A stretch of 64,000 bases of DNA from Mesorhizobium sp. AR07 (GCF_024746815.1 NZ_CP080528.1:806001-870000); one strand, 5' to 3'; positions 16,676 through 25,290 are shown, counted from the first letter of the stretch. The notes: generated by a model from the sequence alone, not told the origin. Translations and numbers: made by a program.

Positions 16676-18547
16676 TTACTTCGTCACAGCAAGGGCATTG
16701 TCTGTGGCTAACACCGGCCAGTATTTCGAAATTGCCAGAATGGCGCCGACGGAAGAAAAATGACCGTAGTCGAAATAGAGAAACTCGCCTGCGTCGGCGT
16801 AGGGGCAGCGTCCTGCGCTACAGAGGAATTTCAGCGGATCGATAAAGGTGGCGCCTTTGGTAAATGAGCGCACACGATTGTTGATGTCGGGATCCATGGC
16901 CATTGGCCAGTATGTATCATCCGAATTTCTGCGCTTTGCGAAGAATGCGATTTTCCGAACGTCGGTTATGAATTGCGGAGACTGGCCGATGACGAATACG
17001 CGCACACCCCGGCCACGAAGCTTATCGATCGTTTGCTGGAGACCGTCGAAACTTCTCGCCTCGTAGTCGGTCCACCGCCCGCTGAGGACAACCGTCTTGA
17101 TGCCTGCGTCCCGGATGATCTCCAGGGCCTTCTGATTGAACCGTATGCAATCCGGGCGTGCATACGAGAAGTAAGAGAGAATCGGTGGACAGCCTGCGTA
17201 AGTATATTCCACGACGTTGGCTTGAATTTTCTTTTTGTTGGCCTCCAGCCCTGAAACATAGTGGGCGGCGAAGGAGTCGCCCCACAACAAAACGGTCGTA
17301 GCGAAGCCGCGAGTGCGTGTGCAGTCCTCGATGTTCCAGCTTTCGATCCGGCTCGAGCCCTCGTTGAAACAGGTCCCCTCGAGCCAGTCCCCGGCAGGAA
17401 TCCGCTGCTGGGCATACTCCGGGAACCGTTGCGGAAAGCCGTTGCCGAGCGCGCCGGCCGCCCCGCCAACGCAAACAAGAGCGATCGCGCCCGCTGAAAA
17501 GGCGAAGATCGGCAACGGGGCGGTGAAGGACCTTTTCTGCCGAAACGGCTGTTCGATATACTTCCAGGAGAATGCAGCCAATGCGAAGCTTGCAACCGTC
17601 ATCGCAATGGTCATCGACGGGTCGAGATTTTGTAACGAAAGATAGTGCGCGAACGCATTGATCGGCCAGTGAACGAGATATAGCGAATAGGAGATGAGGC
17701 CGATCAAGACCAGCGGCCGGACTTCGAGTATGCGGCTAGCAATCGTCGAGGGGCTATTTTGGCCGACATAGATAAGGAGGGTCGTTCCGAGGCACGGATA
17801 CAGCGCGTTGTAGCCCGGGAACGGATCGCTCTCCGAAATCGCGAAGAACCCGATGGCGAGAAGGCCAAATCCGGCCATCCCCACCATCTCCATAAGAAAT
17901 CGATTGTTCAACGGCGGGGGCCGTTTCAGCATGAGCACCGCGCCCAGCATGAGTTCCCAGACTCGTGTCGGCAGCAGGTAGAATCCAGCGCTTGGCGCCA
18001 GCCATGTCGCCATGACCGCGAGCACGAAGCTGCCGAGAATGATCGGTAGGAATGCTGTCAGCCAGCGCTTCGCAAAATAGCGATAGATCAGGAACATCAG
18101 GATTGGGGCAAAGATATAGTATTGCTCCTCGACGGAAAGCGACCACGTGTGCAACAGAGGTCGGAGCTCGGCATCGATGGAGAAGTAATTTGACGTTTTC
18201 CAAAAATAGATGTTTGACCAGAAAGTCGATGCCGCTATGACGCTGAGACTGAATTCATGCAGATCTGACGGCAGAAGAATGAACAATGCCGCGATGCAGG
18301 TGAGGAGCGTGACAAAGATCAGGGCCGGCAGAATGCGTCGGGCACGGCGCCAGTAGAAGCTGACGATCGAAAACTCGCCGCGTTCAAGGTCGTCCAGAAG
18401 GCTTCCGGTGATCAGGTAGCCAGATATGACGAAGAAGATGTCCACACCGGTAAAACCGCCGGGAATTGCCGAGATTCCGAAATGGAACAGTACGACCGGC
18501 AGCACCGCAAGGGCCCGAAGGCCATCGATATCACGCCTGTATGTCAT
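16676..18547 (-). CDS. Membrane O-acyltransferase (OafA/YrhL type) with SGNH domain
   Basis: A 623-residue integral membrane acyltransferase. The N-terminal acyltransferase-3 domain begins at MTYRRDIDGLRALAV and has about ten helices, with the family motif RRARRILPA near residue 70. The C-terminal part is an SGNH-type domain with a block-I motif (LWGDSF) and a DYGH motif near the end supplying the D-x-x-H pair. Such proteins acetylate or acylate surface sugars. The start at 18547 is chosen because the family N-terminus begins there and AGAGGA lies just upstream; the frame extends further to 18850. A nod box lies about 350 bp upstream, suggesting flavonoid-induced modification of a Nod factor or surface polysaccharide (inference). 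NodX and NolL belong to the same broad acyltransferase superfamily but I cannot assign either name. Confidence 0.85.
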   Translation of the reverse strand: MTYRRDIDGLRALAVLPVVLFHFGISAIPGGFTGVDIFFVISGYLITGSLLDDLERGEFSIVSFYWRRARRILPALIFVTLLTCIAALFILLPSDLHEFSLSVIAASTFWSNIYFWKTSNYFSIDAELRPLLHTWSLSVEEQYYIFAPILMFLIYRYFAKRWLTAFLPIILGSFVLAVMATWLAPSAGFYLLPTRVWELMLGAVLMLKRPPPLNNRFLMEMVGMAGFGLLAIGFFAISESDPFPGYNALYPCLGTTLLIYVGQNSPSTIASRILEVRPLVLIGLISYSLYLVHWPINAFAHYLSLQNLDPSMTIAMTVASFALAAFSWKYIEQPFRQKRSFTAPLPIFAFSAGAIALVCVGGAAGALGNGFPQRFPEYAQQRIPAGDWLEGTCFNEGSSRIESWNIEDCTRTRGFATTVLLWGDSFAAHYVSGLEANKKKIQANVVEYTYAGCPPILSYFSYARPDCIRFNQKALEIIRDAGIKTVVLSGRWTDYEARSFDGLQQTIDKLRGRGVRVFVIGQSPQFITDVRKIAFFAKRRNSDDTYWPMAMDPDINNRVRSFTKGATFIDPLKFLCSAGRCPYADAGEFLYFDYGHFSSVGAILAISKYWPVLATDNALAVTK

Positions 18548-18897
18548 TAAATTAGTCCTCTGTTCACAGGCCACGGCGAATGTCGGCAGCACACAGTTTG
18601 GGCTGGCGTCGGTACCCGCAGCCCTTGGCGGCCACTCCCCTTCTGCTCGCCCGCAAAGCTCTCCGGACGTGTTCGACCATGTCATCGACGCCAGCCTCCT
18701 TCGCTGGGACAATGACATTTTCGGGGAAGGCATTCGGGTTAAGGCGTTCTCTGCTATTGACCCGCCGAACCAAGAAACATCCTGTGCCAGGTGTCCTGAC
18801 GTGATTTCGAAGCATGAGGATCCATTGCGATGCTGCGTAGTCGGTTCCAAAAATCGGCACCAAAACTCAGTCGACGGCGGACTAACGTCTCCTCGCG

Positions 18898-18946
18898 CTA
18901 TTGAGCAAATCGATTTTGTTTATGCGCCCCATCCAATTGATGGATG
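18898..18946 (-). promoter_or_regulatory. nod box 3, upstream of the acyltransferase
   Basis: The minus strand reads ATCCA-N5-TGGATG followed 6 nt later by ATAAACAAAATCGATTTGC. The spacing of the two half-elements equals that in nod boxes 1 and 2; the distal half is less perfect. It points towards the acyltransferase gene with a leader of about 350 bp in which no other gene is evident. Confidence 0.75.
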
Positions 18947-19029
18947 CATGCCCCCCGGGCGCCTTCACTGCCGGAATTAAGGAGACTGGGGCGGACGATG
19001 CTCGGTTCAGATAGAGGCGAACGAGACGA

Positions 19030-19736
19030 TCAGGTTCTGGCGTGACAAGAAGCGGCCATCCTTGCTACAGCCTGATTGATGGTTCGCACGCCAAGCTTTG
19101 CCTTGGCGTTTTCCAGATGGAAGGTCACGGTGCGTTTCGAGAGGCCGAGGATCTGGCTGATATCCCACGCCGACTTGCCGCGCGCCGCCCATCTCAGAGC
19201 TTCGAACTCCCGCGTCTTTGCGCCATCCACCACGCAATTGCCGGCGAGCCTGCGCCGGACATGAATGTGGAAGTTGATCGCTACCAACTGCAATGCGTTT
19301 TCGTAGCATTCCAGCGACCGCAAGACAGGCGGACGCGCCTCATCTGAAGCGGAGGTCAGCGCAGCAAAGCGGCCCCGCGATGATCATGCATGGACATGGT
19401 CAAGCCGCACCGAATGCCAAACTGAACTGCGTTTTCCAAAACTTCTTGCTGCGAGGCTGGCAAATACCGATGATCTCGATCCAGCCCCCAGTCGAAAGTA
19501 TCCCAGCCTCGCAGCCCGCGCAGGGTCACCGGATCGACGCTGTGGTGGCGCGGTTGCAGATAATTGGAGGTCCAGGAAGAAGGATAGTTCGAGATCACTG
19601 GCGGCGTGTCGCTGGAGGCTGGCGGGTAAGTGAAGTAAGCGAAGAGCGGAAATTCCAAGCCGGCGGCGGCCGAGGCCATTGCCTTGTGGAGATCCGCAGC
19701 ATCGACGCTTGCTGAAAGTTGCTCGATGAATTTTTC
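19030..19736 (-). pseudogene. luxR-type quorum-sensing regulator, split by transposon
   Basis: The body of a LuxR-family regulator. The N-terminal autoinducer-binding domain (19356-19736) keeps the W-x3-Y and D-P residues (SSWTSNYLQ..SVDPV) and the later W and G positions. The C-terminal LuxR helix-turn-helix (19030-19323) has WDISQILGLSKRTVTFHLENAKAKLGV. Two lesions are present. First, the first eight codons lie beyond the transposon at 23553-23575 (start MHRLFEK). Removing the transposon and one target repeat restores an unbroken frame across the junction. Second, a one-base frameshift near 19365 separates the two domains. The product is probably inactive. Its relation to conjugation regulators such as TraR is only a guess. 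Confidence 0.85.
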
Positions 19737-19760
19737 GGCAACTATATACTTGACAACGGA
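19729..19760. repeat. Left target duplication and terminal inverted repeat
   Basis: The target repeat AATTTTTC (19729-19736) is followed by the terminal repeat 19737-19760 beginning GGCAACTATATACTTGACA. The partner at the right end differs at a single base. Confidence 0.93.
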
Positions 19761-19797
19761 GGGCGCATCGTCAATAGTCGGCCATTAGGAGTTAGTC

Positions 19798-20742
19798 ATG
19801 GCCCAAGCGCCTATCCAGAACCGAGCCTTTTATGAAGAGGACGCAGCCCGCGAAGCCCTAGAGGCCGTGCGCTGGCCTGATGGTCCCTCTTGCCCTCATT
19901 GTGGAAATCTCGATCGGGAAAAGATCGCAAAGGGCCAAGGCAAAGTTCATCGCCCCGGTCTCTATTATTGTGCGGCTTGCAACGGCCAATTCACCGTTAC
20001 GGTCGGGACTGTGATGGAGCGGAGCAAAATCCCCCTGTCGAAATGGCTGTTCGCGATGCACCTCATGGGTGCGTCCAAGAAGGGTATGAGCGCGTTGCAG
20101 CTAAGCCGTATGCTTGGCGTGACTTATAAGACCGCGTGGTTTCTGTGCCACCGTATCCGCGAAGCGATGACACCCGATCAGCGCGGCCCTATCGGCGGCG
20201 CGAACAAGGTCGTCGAAAGCGACGAAACTTACATCGGCGGTAAGGCGAAGAACCGCGCATTTGCGAAGAAAGAGCCCAAGAAGCACGCCGTGCTCGCGCT
20301 CGTTGATCGCGACGGTAACAGCTATTCATTCCACATCGCCAACGTGAAGGCCGATACGCTTCGCGAGACCATCAACAAGGCGGTTGATAGCAAGTCTCAC
20401 CTCATGACCGACGAATTGCTCTCGTATGGTTCGGTGGGTAAGCAATTTGCCGGACACAGCACGGTCAATCATTCGGCCGATGAGTATGTCAGGCTGGGCG
20501 GCTTCGCTCACATTAATACTGCGGAATGCCGTTTCAGCCTAATGAAGCGGGCGGTGTTCGGTACACACCATTCGATCAGCGAAGCGCATCTTTCGCGCTA
20601 CCTCGCTGAATGGGATTTCAAGTTCAACACCCGCAAGATGAACGACGGGGAACGTGCGACGCTGATAGCCAAAGGCCTTGAGGGCAAGCGTCTCACGTAC
20701 CGACCGACTGACGGAAATCACCAGTCGCGATCAGTTCATTAA
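19798..20742 (+). CDS. IS1595-family (ISXO2-like) transposase
   Basis: A 314-residue DDE transposase. The N-terminal zinc ribbon has Cys32, Cys35, Cys58 and Cys61. The catalytic domain shows ESDETYIGGK, then TDELLSY, and later HINTAECRFSLMKRAVFG with the N/E-type third residue region of the ISXO2-like domain. It is the only transposase in the element and is full length. The start ATG at 19798 follows TTAGGAGT, a good ribosome-binding site. The stop codon meets the end of the convergent 55-codon gene, so the two transcription units collide tail to tail. Confidence 0.95.
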   Translation: MAQAPIQNRAFYEEDAAREALEAVRWPDGPSCPHCGNLDREKIAKGQGKVHRPGLYYCAACNGQFTVTVGTVMERSKIPLSKWLFAMHLMGASKKGMSALQLSRMLGVTYKTAWFLCHRIREAMTPDQRGPIGGANKVVESDETYIGGKAKNRAFAKKEPKKHAVLALVDRDGNSYSFHIANVKADTLRETINKAVDSKSHLMTDELLSYGSVGKQFAGHSTVNHSADEYVRLGGFAHINTAECRFSLMKRAVFGTHHSISEAHLSRYLAEWDFKFNTRKMNDGERATLIAKGLEGKRLTYRPTDGNHQSRSVH

Positions 20743-20906
20743 GCGTCACGCGGCTTGGAGGAAGAGGCGCGGCCTTTAGGGTCCGCCTTCTTCTTTTTGC
20801 TTTGAGCTGGTCGGCCGACCTTCATCTCATCATGTGGCTTTGGCGGCGTGGCCAGCAACCGCTTCAAGACCTTGACGGTTGCTGCATCGAGTTGAGGTTT
20901 TTTCAT
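20739..20906 (-). CDS. Small lysine-rich protein, 55 residues, in the transposon operon
   Basis: Starts MKKPQLDAATVKVLKRLLAT and ends in a strongly basic tail (SKKKKADPKGRASSSK). Its ATG overlaps the stop of the 92-residue gene as ATGA, which suggests translational coupling. Its TAA overlaps the transposase stop on the other strand by 4 bp. No family was recognised. The basic tail suggests nucleic-acid binding, and the position in a methylase operon suggests an accessory part. It could also be a non-functional frame, but the precise coupling argues against that. Confidence 0.6.
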   Translation of the reverse strand: MKKPQLDAATVKVLKRLLATPPKPHDEMKVGRPAQSKKKKADPKGRASSSKPRDA

Positions 20907-21181
20907 TCTGCCATCCGAACGTAGCTACTTAGCCGATGGATACCGCCCGGCACGTTTGTCTGCTGGGCAACGTTTACGTCGGGCGCGTTTTCATACTCGG
21001 ACTTGCTTGAGAAGAGGACGTATCCATTCGGATCGCACAGCGCGCCGGGGAATTTGTCGAGGACATTGAACCACGTTCCGTCACGATGATAGAGCGCGTG
21101 AGCTGCCCCAATGTGCCATTGCTCGTTCAGCTTTTTTCCGGAGTTCGTGCGAACCCCGGCGGCCTTTTTCGCTCTAGCCAT
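20903..21181 (-). CDS. 92-residue hypothetical protein in the transposon operon
   Basis: The basic N-terminus (MARAKKAAGVRTNSGKK) is followed by a compact domain with LDKFPGALCDPNGYVLF and a C-terminal VPGGIHRLSSYVR. The DPNGYVLF-type segment resembles small domains I recall beside HNH nucleases or methylases, but I cannot name the family. The gene overlaps or abuts the methylase stop at 21181 and overlaps the next gene by ATGA, so it is the third gene of a tightly coupled operon. A DNA-binding or nuclease-partner role is inference. Confidence 0.75.
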   Translation of the reverse strand: MARAKKAAGVRTNSGKKLNEQWHIGAAHALYHRDGTWFNVLDKFPGALCDPNGYVLFSSKSEYENAPDVNVAQQTNVPGGIHRLSSYVRMAE

Positions 21182-22131
21182 TAAGCCGCCTCCTCGATTA
21201 TCCCGACTTGCTGAATAGGGCCGGCTACCTCTGGGATTGTCATGCCCGGCGCAAAGAACATGACCTCTTTGCCTATACGCACTTCGCGCGCCGAATAGCC
21301 GATATTATAGACGATGCTGCGGAAGCCTGAGTAGAGGCTTTTGATAGGGGCTACGTTGTCGTAGCTCACTATCCAGGCACGATCCTGCATGTTCGCGTTG
21401 ATGAACGATGCCAGCGCGGCGTGGTCGTCCGGCTTGTAGTAGTCGTAGTAGAGCTGGCGTCCTTGTTCGAAATAGGGGGGATCTAGGTAAACCAGCGTTT
21501 TCGCGTCCCATTTCGGCAAGCCGTGGCGCAACAGCGCCAGCGCGTCACTTTGCGTCAGTTTGATCCGCGTCCGCATTTTCGCGATGGACTCTATCCTGAA
21601 AACGAGTTCATCCGCATTATAGCGCGCGTCTATTTTCCAAGGTCCTGTCTGGTCGCGCCCGCCGATGATTCCAGCGTTCAAAATGCCAGACCTGTTGGTC
21701 CGGTTTAGAAAGAACATTGCGAATCCAAGTTGAACGTAGCTGTGACCATCGGGGTTGGAGAAGATGCGCTTTTGCCGGTCCCACGACGCGACCGAAACCC
21801 GAGTGTCCTTGATCAGCCGACATAGTTCTTCGGTATCGTTCAGAACGCTTTTCCAGAACGAATAGACCGGACGGCTCAGGTCGTTGATATGGATACGCGC
21901 AACGTACTCTTGAAAGAGCAGTTCAAGGGCGATGGCAGCGCCGCCGGCATAGGGTTCGACGTACTCACCGTCGAAAAGCTTGTTGGCTCTTATGATCTCC
22001 TTGACGTAGGCGGCGAGTTTTCCCTTTCCGCCGGGATAGCGCAACGGCGTAAAATGAGTGAGCCGGCGCGGGGCGGTATCTGATGAGGTCACGGCCAAAT
22101 CTTTTCGAACAATGGCTGGGCGTTGTTCCAA
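21181..22131 (-). CDS. D12-class DNA adenine methylase
   Basis: A Dam-like N6-adenine methyltransferase. The SAM-binding motif TPLRYPGGKGKL is at residues 28-39, with VEPYAGGAAIALEL after it. The catalytic DPPY is at 217-220. The ATG at 22131 gives 316 residues and overlaps the upstream gene by 43 bp. A GTG at 22092, which forms a GTGA overlap with the upstream stop, would give 303 residues and is an equally good start. As cargo of a transposon, coupled to a ParB/Srx protein, it may protect DNA against a partner nuclease, methylate transposon ends, or act alone as an epigenetic modifier. I cannot choose between these from sequence. Confidence 0.9.
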   Translation of the reverse strand: MEQRPAIVRKDLAVTSSDTAPRRLTHFTPLRYPGGKGKLAAYVKEIIRANKLFDGEYVEPYAGGAAIALELLFQEYVARIHINDLSRPVYSFWKSVLNDTEELCRLIKDTRVSVASWDRQKRIFSNPDGHSYVQLGFAMFFLNRTNRSGILNAGIIGGRDQTGPWKIDARYNADELVFRIESIAKMRTRIKLTQSDALALLRHGLPKWDAKTLVYLDPPYFEQGRQLYYDYYKPDDHAALASFINANMQDRAWIVSYDNVAPIKSLYSGFRSIVYNIGYSAREVRIGKEVMFFAPGMTIPEVAGPIQQVGIIEEAA

Positions 22132-23471
22132 GCAGCGGCTAGGTCTGTCGTGACTGGTGTCTGGAACCTGTCGTGGACATATCGATGAAAAAGGTCCATG
22201 TGCATGGGGCTGCTCTTGTCACTGACGCTGCGGGTCACGGCGGCAAAGTGCGCCTTAGGCACCCCTACCTTTATCAGAAGGTCCACCGTCTCGGCCAGCT
22301 TTTTGTCGAGACTCTTCCACGGTTTTTTCCCGCTCTTCGGGTCCGCTGGGTGGTGAAGGTCGACACCGTTGTCTTCAAGAAAATGATCGACAGACAGCTC
22401 CAGAAAAACCCTCAACAGCACAGCAATGGCGTTCCGCGCATCGGATAGTTTCAACGTTTGAAGTTCTTTATAGATTTCGCCGATGCGGTTGTCGGTGACG
22501 TTTAGGGAGCAGCCCTTCGGAACAACGTATGGCCAGTCCACAGCCGGCTTCGGGCGGGGTTTTGCTGGTTTTGGCGTCTTGGCTGTGAACTCAGCCTTTG
22601 AAATACCTTCGACAGGGCGTTCAGCGACTTTCTTGGTGGCGTCGGCACTGTCCGATTTCCCGAAACTCCGGACGTATTTGACGATATCCTCGCTCTTGTT
22701 GAACGTGCGCGAATTGACCGCCTTCGCAGCAATGTCTCGGACGACCTTCCTCAGGGGCTTCATCAGTTCCGCGCCTGGAATGCTGGTGCGCAGCTGATTG
22801 TCCTTAACGGTCAATCCCAAGAGCGCAAGCGCGGTTTTATCTTCCACGACGCGCCGCAAGGTCGTCAGGCTAAACTTCGAACGGATCGCCTCTGTCTCTT
22901 CTTCATTGAAGCCACCATGCTCTAGAACCAAATCCAAAGCTTGTATGGCTGGCTCTCGCTTCCGAAATCTCGCTGCGACGATCGGCTTCCAGGCAACGAC
23001 GCCGCGCCCATCGTCCTCGCCGTTGTGGCGCAGTTCGATCCAGTACCGACCTTCTTCCCGAGAGCCGGATTCATAGCCGACGATCGGCTCGATTTTGCTC
23101 TTGTCGAAGATGCTCGCTAGGCGCTCCATTGAGCGTTGCATACTGTCCGGCATATCGAGACCAGTCATCGCCGCCGGATTGGCCAAGAGTTTGAGAGCGG
23201 CTACGCGACGGTTGCCCTCCAAGGCAATGTAGCGTTTTGGCTTTGCGCTCACTTCAAGGACCATCAGCTTTTCGATGGGGCTGAGACCATGCTCCACTAT
23301 GCTCTCTGCCAAACGGACCAGCTTCATCTTCTGGTCTTTGACTACCTTCTGCAAGGCTTCTTGCTGCCCGGCAGCATGCGTAATGCGCGGATTGTCACTA
23401 TCGAGCACGAGGTGCTCGATCTTCAACGGAATATCTGGCAATTTTGTCCCCTCCACTTTCGGAAGGGACAA
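22089..23471 (-). CDS. ParB/Srx-domain protein with HEPN-like C-terminal region
   Basis: A 460-residue protein. Residues about 15-105 form a ParB/sulfiredoxin-type domain (LVLDSDNPRI, then YIALEGNRRVAALKLL), a fold known for nucleotide binding and, in some members, nuclease activity. A proline/lysine-rich linker lies near 295-315. The C-terminal 130 residues are helical and include AVLLRVFLEL and MHMDLFHRYVHDR, reminiscent of HEPN-type (R...H) helical domains, though this is a tentative resemblance. It is the first gene of the passenger operon, starting 58 bp inside the right inverted repeat. It is too distant from chromosomal ParB to be a partition protein. A defence or self-maintenance role is inference. 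Confidence 0.8.
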   Translation of the reverse strand: MSLPKVEGTKLPDIPLKIEHLVLDSDNPRITHAAGQQEALQKVVKDQKMKLVRLAESIVEHGLSPIEKLMVLEVSAKPKRYIALEGNRRVAALKLLANPAAMTGLDMPDSMQRSMERLASIFDKSKIEPIVGYESGSREEGRYWIELRHNGEDDGRGVVAWKPIVAARFRKREPAIQALDLVLEHGGFNEEETEAIRSKFSLTTLRRVVEDKTALALLGLTVKDNQLRTSIPGAELMKPLRKVVRDIAAKAVNSRTFNKSEDIVKYVRSFGKSDSADATKKVAERPVEGISKAEFTAKTPKPAKPRPKPAVDWPYVVPKGCSLNVTDNRIGEIYKELQTLKLSDARNAIAVLLRVFLELSVDHFLEDNGVDLHHPADPKSGKKPWKSLDKKLAETVDLLIKVGVPKAHFAAVTRSVSDKSSPMHMDLFHRYVHDRFQTPVTTDLAAAWNNAQPLFEKIWP

Positions 23472-23528
23472 TACGAATTGCGCCGCTACTCGTAAAGATG
23501 GGCGGCCGGCTTATATCAGGCGCGGCCT

Positions 23529-23560
23529 TCCGTTGTCAGGTATATAGTTGCCAATTTTTC
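23529..23560. repeat. Right terminal inverted repeat and target duplication
   Basis: The terminal repeat 23529-23552 (reverse complement begins GGCAACTATATACCTGACA) is followed immediately by the second copy of AATTTTTC (23553-23560). The luxR start codon lies at 23573-23575. Confidence 0.93.
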
Positions 23561-23744
23561 AAATAGCCGATGCATCTGGTTTTGCGTAAACTCCGCGGAT
23601 GTACCTCGATGCCAGGCGCGGGGCTCGGGCTAAACGATCGCGAATCGAAGCGACGCGCAGGATCTCGTCCCCATCATCGCTCCCATTACTTTCCTGCTTC
23701 TGCTTGAAGACAACGCCGCGAACCTGACCAATTGCCAGGCGGTG

Positions 23745-24230
23745 ACGTTGACACATTGTCGATGAGCCGTGTGTCGCCCAGCCAAGCCGCGACAAGCAGC
23801 CGTGCCGGTCGGTCAAGGCTTGCCAAAGCTCGCAGATCTGTTTCCCCGCGAAGTTCCAGGTATTCGACCTCGCGATAGCCGGCGGCCAGAATTGTTGCAC
23901 GCGCTTCATCAAGCGATGGCTGACGGAGAGCCGCGCTCAAGCCGCTCGGCCGTATCGAAGAGGACCGATGCCAGCTTTTGGGGCGATGACGCGTTCCGCT
24001 GGCGAGAGCCGGACGTTGCGCGTTCCCTCACCATGCGTCTGACAGTCTGAAGCTGCTGGAAATCCTTCTCGCCAAAAACGCGAAGTCAGCGCCGGTCTGC
24101 GGAAAGAGCTTGGCCACGACCGTCGCCACACCATCGACAGCCAGCTGCGCTCAACCCGCGCCTCCTTCCCTTGCGTTACCCGCTGCGGGTGTCGCGTTTG
24201 GCATATTTTTGTGCAAATGCGAAGAGCTAA
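23745..24230 (-). pseudogene. panC: panC (pantothenate synthetase) 3' remnant
   Basis: Minus-strand translation across three frames recovers the C-terminal half of pantothenate synthetase: GVATVVAKLF, QLQTVRRMV, NVRLSPAERVIAPK, SLDEARATILAAGYREVEYL and RPARLLVAAWLGDTRLIDNV. At least two frameshifts separate these blocks and the N-terminal half with the HIGH-type motif is absent. Known Mesorhizobium symbiosis islands carry vitamin genes including pan genes, so this is a decayed member of the vitamin block that continues with nad and bio. Confidence 0.85.
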
Positions 24231-24330
24231 AAAAGCGGACTTGCGGATCTGCGGTGTTGACGCGCAGACCTCCACGCTTACACTAAATCGATTAAGGCGC
24301 CCCTAGCTCTGGGCCAACCACTTCGCGGAC

Positions 24331-25290
24331 ATGGACCACAAGAAAACAGGAACCAGGAAAGACAGAGCCGCCATCAAGGCCGGCCAAGTCAAAGTCGATT
24401 TGATCGCCGTTGTCGTCGCCGTCAATGACAGTGAACCCTGTGTCCTAACAATCGGCCGGATGAACACCCTTCCCTCCGGACCGTTTGCGCTCGAGCACCG
24501 ATCGCTGCAATCCGGCCTGAGGGGGTGGGTCGAGCATCAGACCGGCCATCCGCTTGGGTACACCGAGCAACTCTACACGTTCGCGGATCGGGACCGCATC
24601 GGCGCCGAGCGCGAGCGCGCCATCTCCATCAGCTATCTCGCACTGACCCGCAAGGAACAGAGCTCGACCGAGTGCGGCTGGCGAAGTTGGTACGAATATT
24701 TTCCATGGGAGGATCACCGCTCCGGCACGCCGCCGGTGATGCTGGATTTTGTGCGACCGCGCTTGATCGAGTGGGCGGATGGCGCAAGCGACGCAGCCAC
24801 GCGACGCGAACGCCGTCAGCGGTCGGCGATAGCGTTCGGCTTCGATGATCGCCATTGGAACGAGGAACTCGCGCTTCAACGCTATGAGTTGCTTTACGAA
24901 GCAGGCCTGGTTCAGGAGGCCGGAAGCGGAACGGACGCGACCCCGCTTCCCCTGGTGCCCAGCGAGTCCATGGTCGCCGATCATCGCCGCATCGTGGCGA
25001 CCGGCATTGCGCGGCTGCGCTCCAAAATCAAATACCGGCCGGTCGTCTTCGAGCTTATGCAGCCGACTTTCACACTGCTGCAGCTGCAGCGAACGGTGGA
25101 AGCCTTAGCTGGCAGGCTCATCAACAAGCCGAACTTCCGCAGGCTTGTTGAGCAGCAGGAGCTGGTCGAGGAAACTGGCGAGACTTCCGTTGATACGGGG
25201 GGGCGACCAGCAAAGCTCTATCGTTTCCGCCGTGGGGTCCTCGATGAAAGGGCTGTCGCGGGGACGAAATTGCCGCTGACGCGGGCTTGA
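24331..25290 (+). CDS. nadQ: NadQ-like Nudix/winged-helix regulator of NAD synthesis
   Basis: A 319-residue protein. The N-terminal part resembles a degenerate Nudix domain (DLIAVVVAVNDSEPCVLTI near 24-42) without an intact Nudix box. The C-terminal part (about 225-305) looks like a winged helix (FELMQPTFTLLQLQRTVEALAG, then KPNFRRLV and GRPAKLYRF), the architecture of Nudix-derived regulators. Alphaproteobacterial COG4111 proteins (NadQ) of this kind are associated with control of NAD synthesis. It lies 63 bp upstream of nadA on the same strand, which supports that reading. The gene symbol is assigned by architecture and context, not by an alignment. Confidence 0.72.
   Translation: MDHKKTGTRKDRAAIKAGQVKVDLIAVVVAVNDSEPCVLTIGRMNTLPSGPFALEHRSLQSGLRGWVEHQTGHPLGYTEQLYTFADRDRIGAERERAISISYLALTRKEQSSTECGWRSWYEYFPWEDHRSGTPPVMLDFVRPRLIEWADGASDAATRRERRQRSAIAFGFDDRHWNEELALQRYELLYEAGLVQEAGSGTDATPLPLVPSESMVADHRRIVATGIARLRSKIKYRPVVFELMQPTFTLLQLQRTVEALAGRLINKPNFRRLVEQQELVEETGETSVDTGGRPAKLYRFRRGVLDERAVAGTKLPLTRA

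Larger units (their letters stand above)
19737..23552. mobile_element. IS1595-family transposon with a four-gene passenger operon
   Basis: A complete 3816-bp element. Its ends are inverted repeats of 24 bp with one mismatch, and it is flanked by the perfect 8-bp direct repeat AATTTTTC (19729-19736 and 23553-23560), the target-duplication length of the IS1595 family. It carries the transposase on the plus strand. Convergent to it, a minus-strand operon encodes a ParB/Srx-domain protein, a D12-class DNA adenine methylase, a 92-residue protein and a 55-residue protein. The insertion point is codon 8 of a luxR gene. All reading frames appear intact, so the element may be recent and active. Confidence 0.92.

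Noticed and set aside
18548..18850. N-terminal extension of the acyltransferase
   Set aside because: The acyltransferase domain begins at 18547 with a ribosome-binding site; the extension lies within the nod-box leader.
24280..24300. AAATCGATTAAG as part of a nod box
   Set aside because: No ATCCA-N5-TGGATG half lies at the required spacing.
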